Assembly: GCA_018400255.1 (NCBI GenBank)
Contig: JAGYMO010000206.1
Coordinates: 1 to 5,075, forward strand
Length of the DNA: 5,075 nt
Reading direction: 5' to 3'
DNA from: Deltaproteobacteria bacterium
GTDB lineage: Bacteria > Desulfobacterota > DSM-4660 > Desulfatiglandales > B25-G16
Positions 1 to 4,830 of this stretch are shown piece by piece (positions within the stretch are counted from its first letter, which is position 1; the number at the start of each line of letters is the position of its first letter). A program made the position numbers and the translations under genes. The notes under the pieces are model-generated. The model made no database searches. It was given only the letters and a program-made list of their open reading frames with translations, and was not told the DNA's origin.

Positions 1-1158
1 TTCCGTATTTAGTGCCTGATCAAGGTCTTCGATTAAGTCATCAGTAGCCTCTATTCCAACGGAGAATCTTATAAGTCTGTCTGATATGCCAAGAGCTCTT
101 TGTTCCTCTGGGGACAAACCCGAGTGTGATGTAGTTACTGGCCTGGTAATAAGGGTCTCTACTCCTCCAAGGCTTGGAGCACATACAGGAATTGTTGTAT
201 GCTGAATAAAACGGTCTGCCGTATCGGCATCTCCGTCAATTTCAAAACTAAGCATACCACCAAAGCCATCGAATAGCTTTAAAGCGCGATCGTGGTTAGG
301 GTGGCTTTCAAGACCGGGATAGTTCACTTGTTTGACAGCCGGATGTTTTTCTAAAAATTTTGCAATCTTAAGCGCACTTTCGTTTTGGTATCTAACCCTG
401 ACTGCTAAAGTTTTAAGGCCACGATAGAGAAGAAAGCAGGCATGGGGATCCAAAGAACCACCAAGGTGGTTGAGCTTATGTGTAATTTGTTCTATCAGCC
501 CTTTAAGACCTATAACAGCACCAGCTACAATGTCAGAGTGCCCGTTAAGATATTTTGTGCAACTATGAAGGGATAGATCGAAGCCCCATTCAGGTGGACG
601 AAAATTGACAGGACTAGCAAAGGTGTTATCTATTACAGATACTATATTATGCTCTTTTGAAAACCTGGAAACAGCCTCAAGGTCAGCGATTTGTAACAAA
701 GGGTTGCTCATTGTCTCCACATAGATCATTTTTGTGGTAGGTCGCAGTTTTTGCTCCCATGACTCTGGATCATCGCCATCTATAAAATCCACTGTTATGT
801 TCATAGTAGAGAGATCTTTTGTGATAAAATCAAATGTACCTCCATATAAACATTCTTGGGCCAAAAAGTGATCCCCTGGCGACAGTATAGTTAGAATTAC
901 GGTTGAGATTACTGCCATACCACTGGCTGTTACAAGTGCGTCTTCAGCGTTTTCCAGGGCGGAAAGTTTTTCATGGAGTGTTACATGATTTGGTGTATTG
1001 TTTAATCGAATGTATTTTAGATCATTATAACCGGAGATTCCCGTGTACTCATATGTGGAAGATTGAAATATGGGCATGCTGACCGCGCCGCTTATTCGTG
1101 GTTTTGGTTCGCCGGCATGAATTAATTTTGTCTCAATATTTTTGTATCTTATCGTCAT
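1..1158 (-). CDS. Cystathionine gamma-synthase/gamma-lyase family PLP enzyme, C-terminus cut by window edge
   Basis: I translated this on the minus strand from ATG at 1158-1156: 386 codons with no stop before the edge. Family members are about 380-400 residues, so only a few residues are missing. Seen: phosphate-contacting Y49 and R51; ASGMA (78-82); LYGGT with the ring-stacking Y105; pyridine-nitrogen Asp in VIDNTF (D177); Schiff-base K202 in SCTKYLNGHSD; SLGGVETL (329-336); and RFSVGIE, where R364 should hold the substrate carboxylate. These mark a cytosolic trans-sulfuration enzyme of fold-type I, making or cleaving cystathionine or homocysteine-type thioethers. The residue two after Y105 is Gly rather than the Cys typical of methionine gamma-lyase, which argues against that activity. 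Synthase and lyase cannot be separated from sequence alone. One oddity is that the usual YSRxxNPT motif reads YIRLNNTPN, with one extra residue. AAGGGAT lies 5 nt before the ATG. The gene diverges from the PurD-like gene. Confidence 0.93.
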   Translation of the reverse strand, partial: MTIRYKNIETKLIHAGEPKPRISGAVSMPIFQSSTYEYTGISGYNDLKYIRLNNTPNHVTLHEKLSALENAEDALVTASGMAVISTVILTILSPGDHFLAQECLYGGTFDFITKDLSTMNITVDFIDGDDPESWEQKLRPTTKMIYVETMSNPLLQIADLEAVSRFSKEHNIVSVIDNTFASPVNFRPPEWGFDLSLHSCTKYLNGHSDIVAGAVIGLKGLIEQITHKLNHLGGSLDPHACFLLYRGLKTLAVRVRYQNESALKIAKFLEKHPAVKQVNYPGLESHPNHDRALKLFDGFGGMLSFEIDGDADTADRFIQHTTIPVCAPSLGGVETLITRPVTTSHSGLSPEEQRALGISDRLIRFSVGIEATDDLIEDLDQALNTE

Positions 1159-1204
1159 TTTTTATCCCTTTGCAATAAAACTAACACACTGTCCAATTTG
1201 TCTT

Positions 1205-1233
1205 TTTATACCCGTTTATTTAACATTGATGAA
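1205..1233 (-). promoter_or_regulatory. Candidate promoter for the PLP enzyme gene
   Basis: On the minus strand, TATAAA (1210-1205) is preceded after 17 bp by TTCATC (1233-1228). The -10 is good, but the -35 matches only 3 of 6 consensus positions. It would give a leader of roughly 40 nt before the ATG at 1158. The A/T-tract tandem repeat at 1235-1262 sits immediately upstream, where an UP element or activator site would be. In this AT-rich DNA a chance match is possible. Confidence 0.3.
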
Positions 1234-1234
1234 A

Positions 1235-1262
1235 AAAAAATTAAAGGCAAAAAATTAAAGGC
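1235..1262. repeat. Perfect tandem duplication of a 14-bp unit
   Basis: AAAAAATTAAAGGC occurs twice head to tail, at 1235-1248 and 1249-1262, without mismatch. It lies between the divergent PLP-enzyme and PurD-like genes, just upstream of the candidate promoter for the former. It could be a slippage product in an A-tract or a pair of binding sites; the sequence does not decide. Confidence 0.8.
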
Positions 1263-1441
1263 ATATGAAAATTTAAGTATCACAGTAAATTCGAAGGAAT
1301 TGTAGCCTTCATTTTTACAAACAGGATAATGATTTAAAGGTACGCGCTGCCTTATTTTCATATAAATTGCTGATTAGAGGTCATGCGATATGATTGTAAT
1401 AATGCCTAAACAGTGGTTTCGGTACGTGCATGGAATTAGTG

Positions 1442-1469
1442 TTGACAACCTTATATAAGCCAATATAAG
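1442..1469 (+). promoter_or_regulatory. Sigma70-type promoter of the PurD-like gene
   Basis: TTGACA (1442-1447), a perfect -35, is followed after 16 bp by TATAAG (1464-1469), five of six matches to the -10 consensus. Transcription would start near 1476, leaving about 115 nt of untranslated leader. An inverted repeat covers the spacer and the -10 and may be an operator. A second TATAAT at 1480-1485 has no suitable -35. Confidence 0.6.
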
Positions 1470-1472
1470 TTT
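1447..1472. promoter_or_regulatory. Inverted repeat overlapping the purD-like promoter, possible operator
   Basis: The arms AACCTTATAT (1447-1456) and ATATAAGTTT (1463-1472) match at 9 of 10 positions around a 6-nt centre; the inner 7 bp are perfect. The right arm includes the whole -10, so a protein bound here would block RNA polymerase. No regulator is assigned. The AT-rich arms make coincidence a real alternative. Confidence 0.4.
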
Positions 1473-1578
1473 ATTCGAATATAATATTCTCATTATTTTT
1501 GAACGTATTAATTAGTTTTTGGAAGTTTCTTATGATACTTGAACAGCGGTTATATATCTGTGAATAGCATATTTGCCT

Positions 1579-1585
1579 GGAGGAG
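1579..1585 (+). promoter_or_regulatory. Strong ribosome binding site of the PurD-like gene
   Basis: GGAGGAG lies 6 nt before the ATG at 1592. It is near-perfect anti-16S complementarity at the right spacing and supports this start over internal ones. Confidence 0.85.
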
Positions 1586-1591
1586 AAAAAA

Positions 1592-2962
1592 ATGAAGGTT
1601 GCTGTATATGGTACCGGGGGAAGGGATCACGCCCTCGCTGATAAATATGGAGATAGTCAACACGTAGAAAAGGTTTACTTTTTGCCTGGAAATGCGGGTG
1701 TTTCTTATACACCTAAAGGTAAAAGGGGATTGATAGAGTCTGTAGACATCAGAGACTTTAACGAAATGGTAAAATTTTCAATAGAGAAAGAAATCGACCT
1801 TGTTGATATAGGATCTGAGAACCCCCTTGAAGAAGGTTTGGTGGATATCCTCAATGAGAATGGTATAAAGACAGTCGGCCCAAAGATGCAGTACGTTAGA
1901 TTAGAGAGTGATAGAGAATTTACAGATAACATATTGAGGGAAATAGGCGTGCCAAAGCCGGAATATAGGGTTTTCAATAATCCAGAAGACGCAAAACAAT
2001 ATGTCAGAAATATAGGATACCAGGTTTTTGTAAAATCAAATGGCCTCGCCGCAGGGAAGGGTGCCATTGGTTGTGAAGATGTCGAGCAAGCTGAAAATGC
2101 CATTCAAAGTATAATGATAGACAGGGTCTTTGGAAAATCTGGCGAAAAGGTTGTGATTGAAGAAATGAAATATGGAACAGAGATTTCTTTTTTTGTCTAT
2201 CTTGATGGCGAGCATATGTTGCCCTTGAAGATGTTTGTGCAGGATTACAAAAAGGCATTTGACCCAATTGATAGAGATTCTATTAGCGCTTTTGGCGGGA
2301 ATCTTAACACCGGTGGTACCGGGTGCTATGTGCCTCATAAGCTTACTACCCCATGGCTTATTAATAGAATTATAAAGGAGATTGTAAACCCAACGGTGAA
2401 TGCTATTTATAATCGTGGAGATTTAGGGTTAGGATGGGATTATAGGGGGGTATTGTATTTTGGATTGAATCTTGACCCATATAACAAACTCGATGTCTTT
2501 GAATTAAATGTCAGGCATGGTGATCCAGAATGGGAGGTCCTGTCGAGGAAATTGAGTACGGATTTATTTGAGATAGGAATGGGTGTCTCGGAGGGCACCT
2601 TAGATAAGACTAAACTTGTATGGAATAACCAGTATTACGTAGATGTAGTTGCTATGGAAGGTCGCTCAAGGGCAAGCAAGGGTTGGAACAAAGGCTACCC
2701 GGGTAGATACGGGAAAGGGCACAAGATAAGAGGGTTAGATACGATAGAGAAAGGTGTTACCGTTTATTTTTCAGGGGTAAGAGAAGACTCAGAAAAAGGT
2801 CTTGTAACAGATGGCGGAAGGGTTTTGCATGTAATAGCGGGTGACTCAACGCTTGAAAAGGCAAAAGAAAGGGCCTACAGGAACATAACGCATATTTCTT
2901 TCATTGACCATAACAACAACAATGAAAACTGCATACGATATAGAAAAACAATAGGAGATTGA
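1592..2962 (+). CDS. purD: Divergent phosphoribosylamine-glycine ligase (GAR synthetase), ATP-grasp
   Basis: PurD joins glycine to 5-phosphoribosylamine with ATP, the second step of purine synthesis, in the cytosol. The 456-residue protein shows the family landmarks in order: GTGGRDHAL (7-15, usually GREHA), GSENPLEEGL (74-83, usually GPExPL), the ATP-grasp lysine loop KSNGLAAGKG (148-157, usually KADGLAAGKG), VVIEE (187-191), NTGGTGCY (239-246, usually NTGGMGAY), ELNVRHGDPE (304-313, usually EFNVRFGDPE), GYPGRYGKGHKIRGL (368-382) and DGGRVL (407-412). It is some 30 residues longer than typical PurD (about 420-430), partly through extra sequence around 218-238. Every motif is present but altered, so this is either a deep-branching PurD or a paralog with a related amine/carboxylate substrate. 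No other purine gene adjoins it. GGAGGAG ends 6 nt before the ATG, which fixes the start. It converges with the next gene across 3 bp. Confidence 0.87.
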   Translation: MKVAVYGTGGRDHALADKYGDSQHVEKVYFLPGNAGVSYTPKGKRGLIESVDIRDFNEMVKFSIEKEIDLVDIGSENPLEEGLVDILNENGIKTVGPKMQYVRLESDREFTDNILREIGVPKPEYRVFNNPEDAKQYVRNIGYQVFVKSNGLAAGKGAIGCEDVEQAENAIQSIMIDRVFGKSGEKVVIEEMKYGTEISFFVYLDGEHMLPLKMFVQDYKKAFDPIDRDSISAFGGNLNTGGTGCYVPHKLTTPWLINRIIKEIVNPTVNAIYNRGDLGLGWDYRGVLYFGLNLDPYNKLDVFELNVRHGDPEWEVLSRKLSTDLFEIGMGVSEGTLDKTKLVWNNQYYVDVVAMEGRSRASKGWNKGYPGRYGKGHKIRGLDTIEKGVTVYFSGVREDSEKGLVTDGGRVLHVIAGDSTLEKAKERAYRNITHISFIDHNNNNENCIRYRKTIGD

Positions 2963-2965
2963 TAG

Positions 2966-3235
2966 TTACGTTTTTTCAAAGAGTGGTTCGTCAATATCCA
3001 GAACCTTTAAGGGGCTTTGTCTTGTGAATAATTTTATTATTTTTCCAATGGTATATGCATTCCCTGTGAGCATCAATTTACAGTTTTCAAAGCTGCAGCC
3101 GGAGATGTCCGTTTCACCTTTCTCAAGTACTATGATACAATCTTTAAACTCGCAATGATTAAATTTTTTTCCATCAAGCAAGATCCTTTGCTTAGCAAAA
3201 TTGGAATTTTTATATTGAACCTTATATCCTTCCAT
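2966..3235 (-). CDS. Small pentapeptide-like / beta-helix hypothetical protein
   Basis: This is an 89-residue soluble protein with no signal peptide or membrane segment; I assign no function. Its core holds two similar units, FNHCEFKDCIIVL (25-37) and ISGCSFENCKLML (44-56). Each has C-x-F-x-x-C spacing (C28/C33 and C47/C52) followed by alternating hydrophobic residues. That periodicity resembles a turn of a right-handed beta-helix of the pentapeptide-repeat type rather than a zinc site, although four Cys could bind a metal. A charged tail (LDIDEPLFEKT) follows. The gene starts 27 bp after the Fe-S scaffold stop on the same strand and lacks a clear ribosome binding site, so it is probably co-transcribed and translated by re-initiation. 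Its stop is 3 bp from the convergent PurD-like stop, with no terminator between. Small proteins of this look occur as uncharacterised families in proteobacteria (recalled, not searched). Confidence 0.75.
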   Translation of the reverse strand: MEGYKVQYKNSNFAKQRILLDGKKFNHCEFKDCIIVLEKGETDISGCSFENCKLMLTGNAYTIGKIIKLFTRQSPLKVLDIDEPLFEKT

Positions 3236-3262
3236 TTTTTGGCTTTGAGTTAGAGGATTAGA

Positions 3263-3700
3263 TCATGATGACTTTTTTGACTCACTATAATTATTTGCTG
3301 CGCATATTAATGTATCGGATGCTAAAAGAGCGCAGTGCTCATTTTCTTCAGGAAGACCACCTAATTTACTTAAGATTTCTCCCTGGCTTATCTTAGGTAT
3401 ATCTTTAATGGTTTTTCCCATCGCTAATTCGCATGCCATGCTTCCTGCGGCAATAGTGGTTGCGCATCCATCAGTCATGAACTGCGCGGCCGTTATTTTC
3501 TCATCATGGACAGTTAAAAAAAACTCCATGGAGTCACCACATGAGCCTTTTATCTTTGCGTACCCATGTGGATCCGTTATTTTTCCCATATACTTAGGAT
3601 CATAAAATCTCTTCAGCACCTCTTCTGAATAGGTATTTCGGGCATCCCTATCGATAGCTTGCTGAATTTCATTTACTGCCTCATCAAAACTGAGTGACAT
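3263..3700 (-). CDS. IscU/NifU-type iron-sulfur cluster assembly scaffold protein
   Basis: This is a cytosolic scaffold on which Fe-S clusters are built from cysteine-desulfurase sulfur before transfer to apo-proteins. The 145 residues span the whole U-type domain: YSEEVLKRFYDPKYMGKI (24-41) as the N-terminal 'YSxxVxxHFxxPxNxG' motif, then the three ligand cysteines C54 (in SCGDSMEF, with D56), C79 (in TDGCATTIAAGS) and C123 (in EHCALL, with H122). Two further cysteines, C90 and C133, are unusual. The LPPVK site used by the HscA chaperone in classical IscU is replaced by LPEEN just before HC, so it probably works without HscA/HscB. There is no NifU C-terminal domain, and no IscS, IscA or ferredoxin gene is adjacent. 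AGGAGGA (3711-3717, minus strand) lies well placed before the ATG. It heads a two-gene unit and diverges from the GntR gene. Confidence 0.92.
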   Translation of the reverse strand: MSLSFDEAVNEIQQAIDRDARNTYSEEVLKRFYDPKYMGKITDPHGYAKIKGSCGDSMEFFLTVHDEKITAAQFMTDGCATTIAAGSMACELAMGKTIKDIPKISQGEILSKLGGLPEENEHCALLASDTLICAANNYSESKKSS

Positions 3701-3710
3701 TTATTTATCT

Positions 3711-3717
3711 TCCTCCT
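3711..3717 (-). promoter_or_regulatory. Ribosome binding site of the Fe-S scaffold gene
   Basis: AGGAGGA on the minus strand, about 10 nt before the ATG at 3700, supports this start codon. Confidence 0.75.
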
Positions 3718-3809
3718 CTATTGCTCTATTTTTGAAGTAAAGACCTCAGAAATTGCATGTGAAATCTTAGTAGTCTTTTATAAAGAAAAGTTTTCCTCTA
3801 AATTTCGTT

Positions 3810-3815
3810 ATTATA
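3810..3815 (-). promoter_or_regulatory. Candidate -10 box for the Fe-S scaffold unit
   Basis: A consensus TATAAT lies on the minus strand about 110 nt before the scaffold ATG. No recognisable -35 stands 16-18 bp upstream (CGTTTT or GTTTTA). It is therefore only a candidate in AT-rich sequence. Confidence 0.28.
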
Positions 3816-3927
3816 AATTTTGCTTATTATCTAAAACGTTTAAAATCCACTAATAAGATAAGTTCAGTACTTAGATTCTTCAATCAATTTTTTGCCATAT
3901 TCTACCATTATTTTTTTTTGAAATCAA

Positions 3928-3957
3928 GTTTTCTGATATATGGTTTTCTGATATATG
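3928..3957. repeat. Perfect tandem duplication of a 15-bp unit
   Basis: GTTTTCTGATATATG occurs twice in direct succession (3928-3942 and 3943-3957). It ends 23 bp before the -35 of the regulator promoter, at roughly -55 to -85, a usual position for activator sites. The 15-bp period is not a whole number of helical turns, so two proteins bound here would not face the same side. Confidence 0.85.
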
Positions 3958-3980
3958 GAAATCATTCTCTACTTTTTTGC

Positions 3981-4008
3981 TTGACAAATAATGATAATAT
4001 TATAGGAT
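3981..4008 (+). promoter_or_regulatory. Promoter of the GntR-family regulator gene
   Basis: TTGACA (3981-3986), a perfect -35, is followed after 16 bp by TAGGAT (4003-4008), four of six -10 matches. Its -10 overlaps the left end of the palindrome at 4006-4019. Transcription would begin within or just after that palindrome, giving a leader of about 60 nt. Confidence 0.5.
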
Positions 4009-4019
4009 TGTCGACAATC
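4006..4019. promoter_or_regulatory. Perfect palindrome, likely GntR/FCD operator (autoregulation)
   Basis: GATTGTCGACAATC reads the same on both strands. FadR-type GntR regulators commonly bind palindromes built on TTGT...ACAA half-sites, and the core here is TTGTCGACAA. It covers the end of the -10 and the expected start of transcription of a gene for exactly this regulator class, so steric self-repression is the simple reading. The same protein might also affect the divergent scaffold unit, about 300 bp away. Confidence 0.6.
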
Positions 4020-4080
4020 GACTGATTTTATAAAATTGGTTATTCTAAGATACAAATAATTTAGGCTTAATTTGGTTAGT

Positions 4081-4773
4081 ATGTTTTTTGATATGGAAAA
4101 TCATAACGGGAAATCATGGAGCGGGTTGCCTGAAGCAAAGAGTTTGGTAACATTAGTGCTGGATAGCTTGCGTACAAGGATTATAACAGGGGAGCTTAGA
4201 CCAGGGAGCAAAATCAATGAATCTGATGTAGCGTCTAAGCTTGGCATAAGTAGATCACCTGTTAGAGAGGCCTTCAGGATCTTAGAGAGAGAGGGCCTTA
4301 TATTTACACTACCAAGAAAAGGCTCCTATATTACTGATATAAGTCTGCAAGATTTGAAAGAACTCTTTGGGATCAGAGTGCTTTTGGAATGTTATGCTAT
4401 TGACTGCATTCAAAAGAGGGTTAAAGAATCGCCCCATGAAACCATGGCATCTATTGAGGAAGCCGGCAATGATTTATTTAAAAAGCCTGATGAATTTACG
4501 GTTATTTCAGGTTTTCATTTTAACCTTGTAGAACTGTCCAATAACTATAGACTCATAGAATTATACAGGACATTAGCTATATCCCTCAGAAGGTATCAGC
4601 TGATTTATCTTGCTAAAGAAGGTCAAAGAGAGGTTTCACTTAAAGATCATAAGACCATTATTGATATATTGAAAGAGGGAAATTATACATATGCCAAGAA
4701 ATTTCTTAGGAAACATATAAAATATGTGGAAAATAGTGCAGAAGACAAGATTAAGAAAATTCTGGCTATTTAG
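4081..4773 (+). CDS. GntR-family transcriptional regulator, FadR/FCD subfamily
   Basis: A dimeric DNA-binding regulator with a ligand-sensing C-terminal domain. From ATG at 4081 it has 230 residues, normal for the subfamily. The winged helix-turn-helix spans about 21-87: LRTRIITGELRPGSKINE, then ASKLGISRSPVREAFRIL with recognition-helix R58 and R62, then the wing PRKGSYIT. The helical FCD domain follows, with FHFNLVELSNN (H146), DHKTIIDIL (H190) and H212 in RKHIKY at positions where many members bind a metal. The Asp normally four residues before the first His is Ile142 here, so metal binding may be altered. FCD regulators usually sense small carboxylates or sugar acids; the effector cannot be read from sequence. 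The start is uncertain: TTG at 4072 (with weak TTAGG upstream) and ATG at 4093 are in frame, and none has a good ribosome binding site. The palindrome in its promoter suggests autoregulation. Confidence 0.9.
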   Translation: MFFDMENHNGKSWSGLPEAKSLVTLVLDSLRTRIITGELRPGSKINESDVASKLGISRSPVREAFRILEREGLIFTLPRKGSYITDISLQDLKELFGIRVLLECYAIDCIQKRVKESPHETMASIEEAGNDLFKKPDEFTVISGFHFNLVELSNNYRLIELYRTLAISLRRYQLIYLAKEGQREVSLKDHKTIIDILKEGNYTYAKKFLRKHIKYVENSAEDKIKKILAI

Positions 4774-4790
4774 AATTTGCTAAAAACAAC

Positions 4791-4823
4791 GGGGTATATT
4801 TAACGTAAGGGGATTTTTACCCC
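4791..4823 (+). other. Short G/C hairpins after the regulator gene
   Basis: GGGG (4809-4812) can pair with CCCC (4820-4823) around ATTTTTA. Alternatively, GGGGTA (4791-4796) can pair with TACCCC (4818-4823). No T-run follows, so this is not a standard intrinsic terminator. It may still slow or end regulator transcription, or it may belong to the flank of the structured element beginning at about 4831. Confidence 0.3.
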
Positions 4824-4830
4824 GGCCGCA

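Larger units (their letters stand above)
1159..1591. other. Divergent intergenic region (433 bp)
   Basis: This AT-rich spacer separates the left ends of the PLP-enzyme gene (minus) and the PurD-like gene (plus). It contains a candidate minus-strand promoter, a 14-bp tandem repeat, a short inverted repeat GAAGG/CCTTC (1293-1297 and 1306-1310) with an 8-nt loop, and the plus-strand promoter near 1442-1469. I see no tRNA, no SAM-riboswitch or T-box pattern on the side of the sulfur amino acid gene, and no convincing small gene. Confidence 0.7.
3701..4080. other. Divergent intergenic region (380 bp)
   Basis: This AT-rich spacer separates the scaffold gene (minus) from the GntR gene (plus). It holds the scaffold ribosome binding site and a possible -10 on the minus strand. 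On the plus strand it holds a tandem 15-bp repeat, a TTGACA promoter and a perfect palindrome. I see no coding frame or tRNA. Confidence 0.7.

Noticed and set aside
1293..1315. Intrinsic terminator (GAAGG/CCTTC hairpin followed by ATTTTT)
   Set aside because: The stem has only 5 bp with an 8-nt loop, and there is no plus-strand gene upstream for it to end.
1159..1440. SAM riboswitch or T-box before the sulfur amino acid gene
   Set aside because: No conserved core sequences of either class are visible on the minus strand; the likely leader is only about 40 nt.
1390..1458. 22-residue leader peptide frame before the PurD-like promoter
   Set aside because: It lies upstream of the best promoter and partly overlaps it, has only a weak AGAGG, and shows no attenuator structure.
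1705..2338. Long minus-strand frames inside the PurD-like gene
   Set aside because: They are antisense shadows of a well-supported gene with conserved motifs; they have no ribosome binding sites and no recognisable protein character.
2963..2965. Bidirectional terminator between the convergent PurD-like and beta-helix genes
   Set aside because: Only 3 bp separate the stops, and no hairpin with a T-run is seen around them.
3408..3605. 65-residue plus-strand frame opposite the Fe-S scaffold gene
   Set aside because: The minus strand encodes conserved scaffold cysteines there; the plus frame is an overlap artefact.
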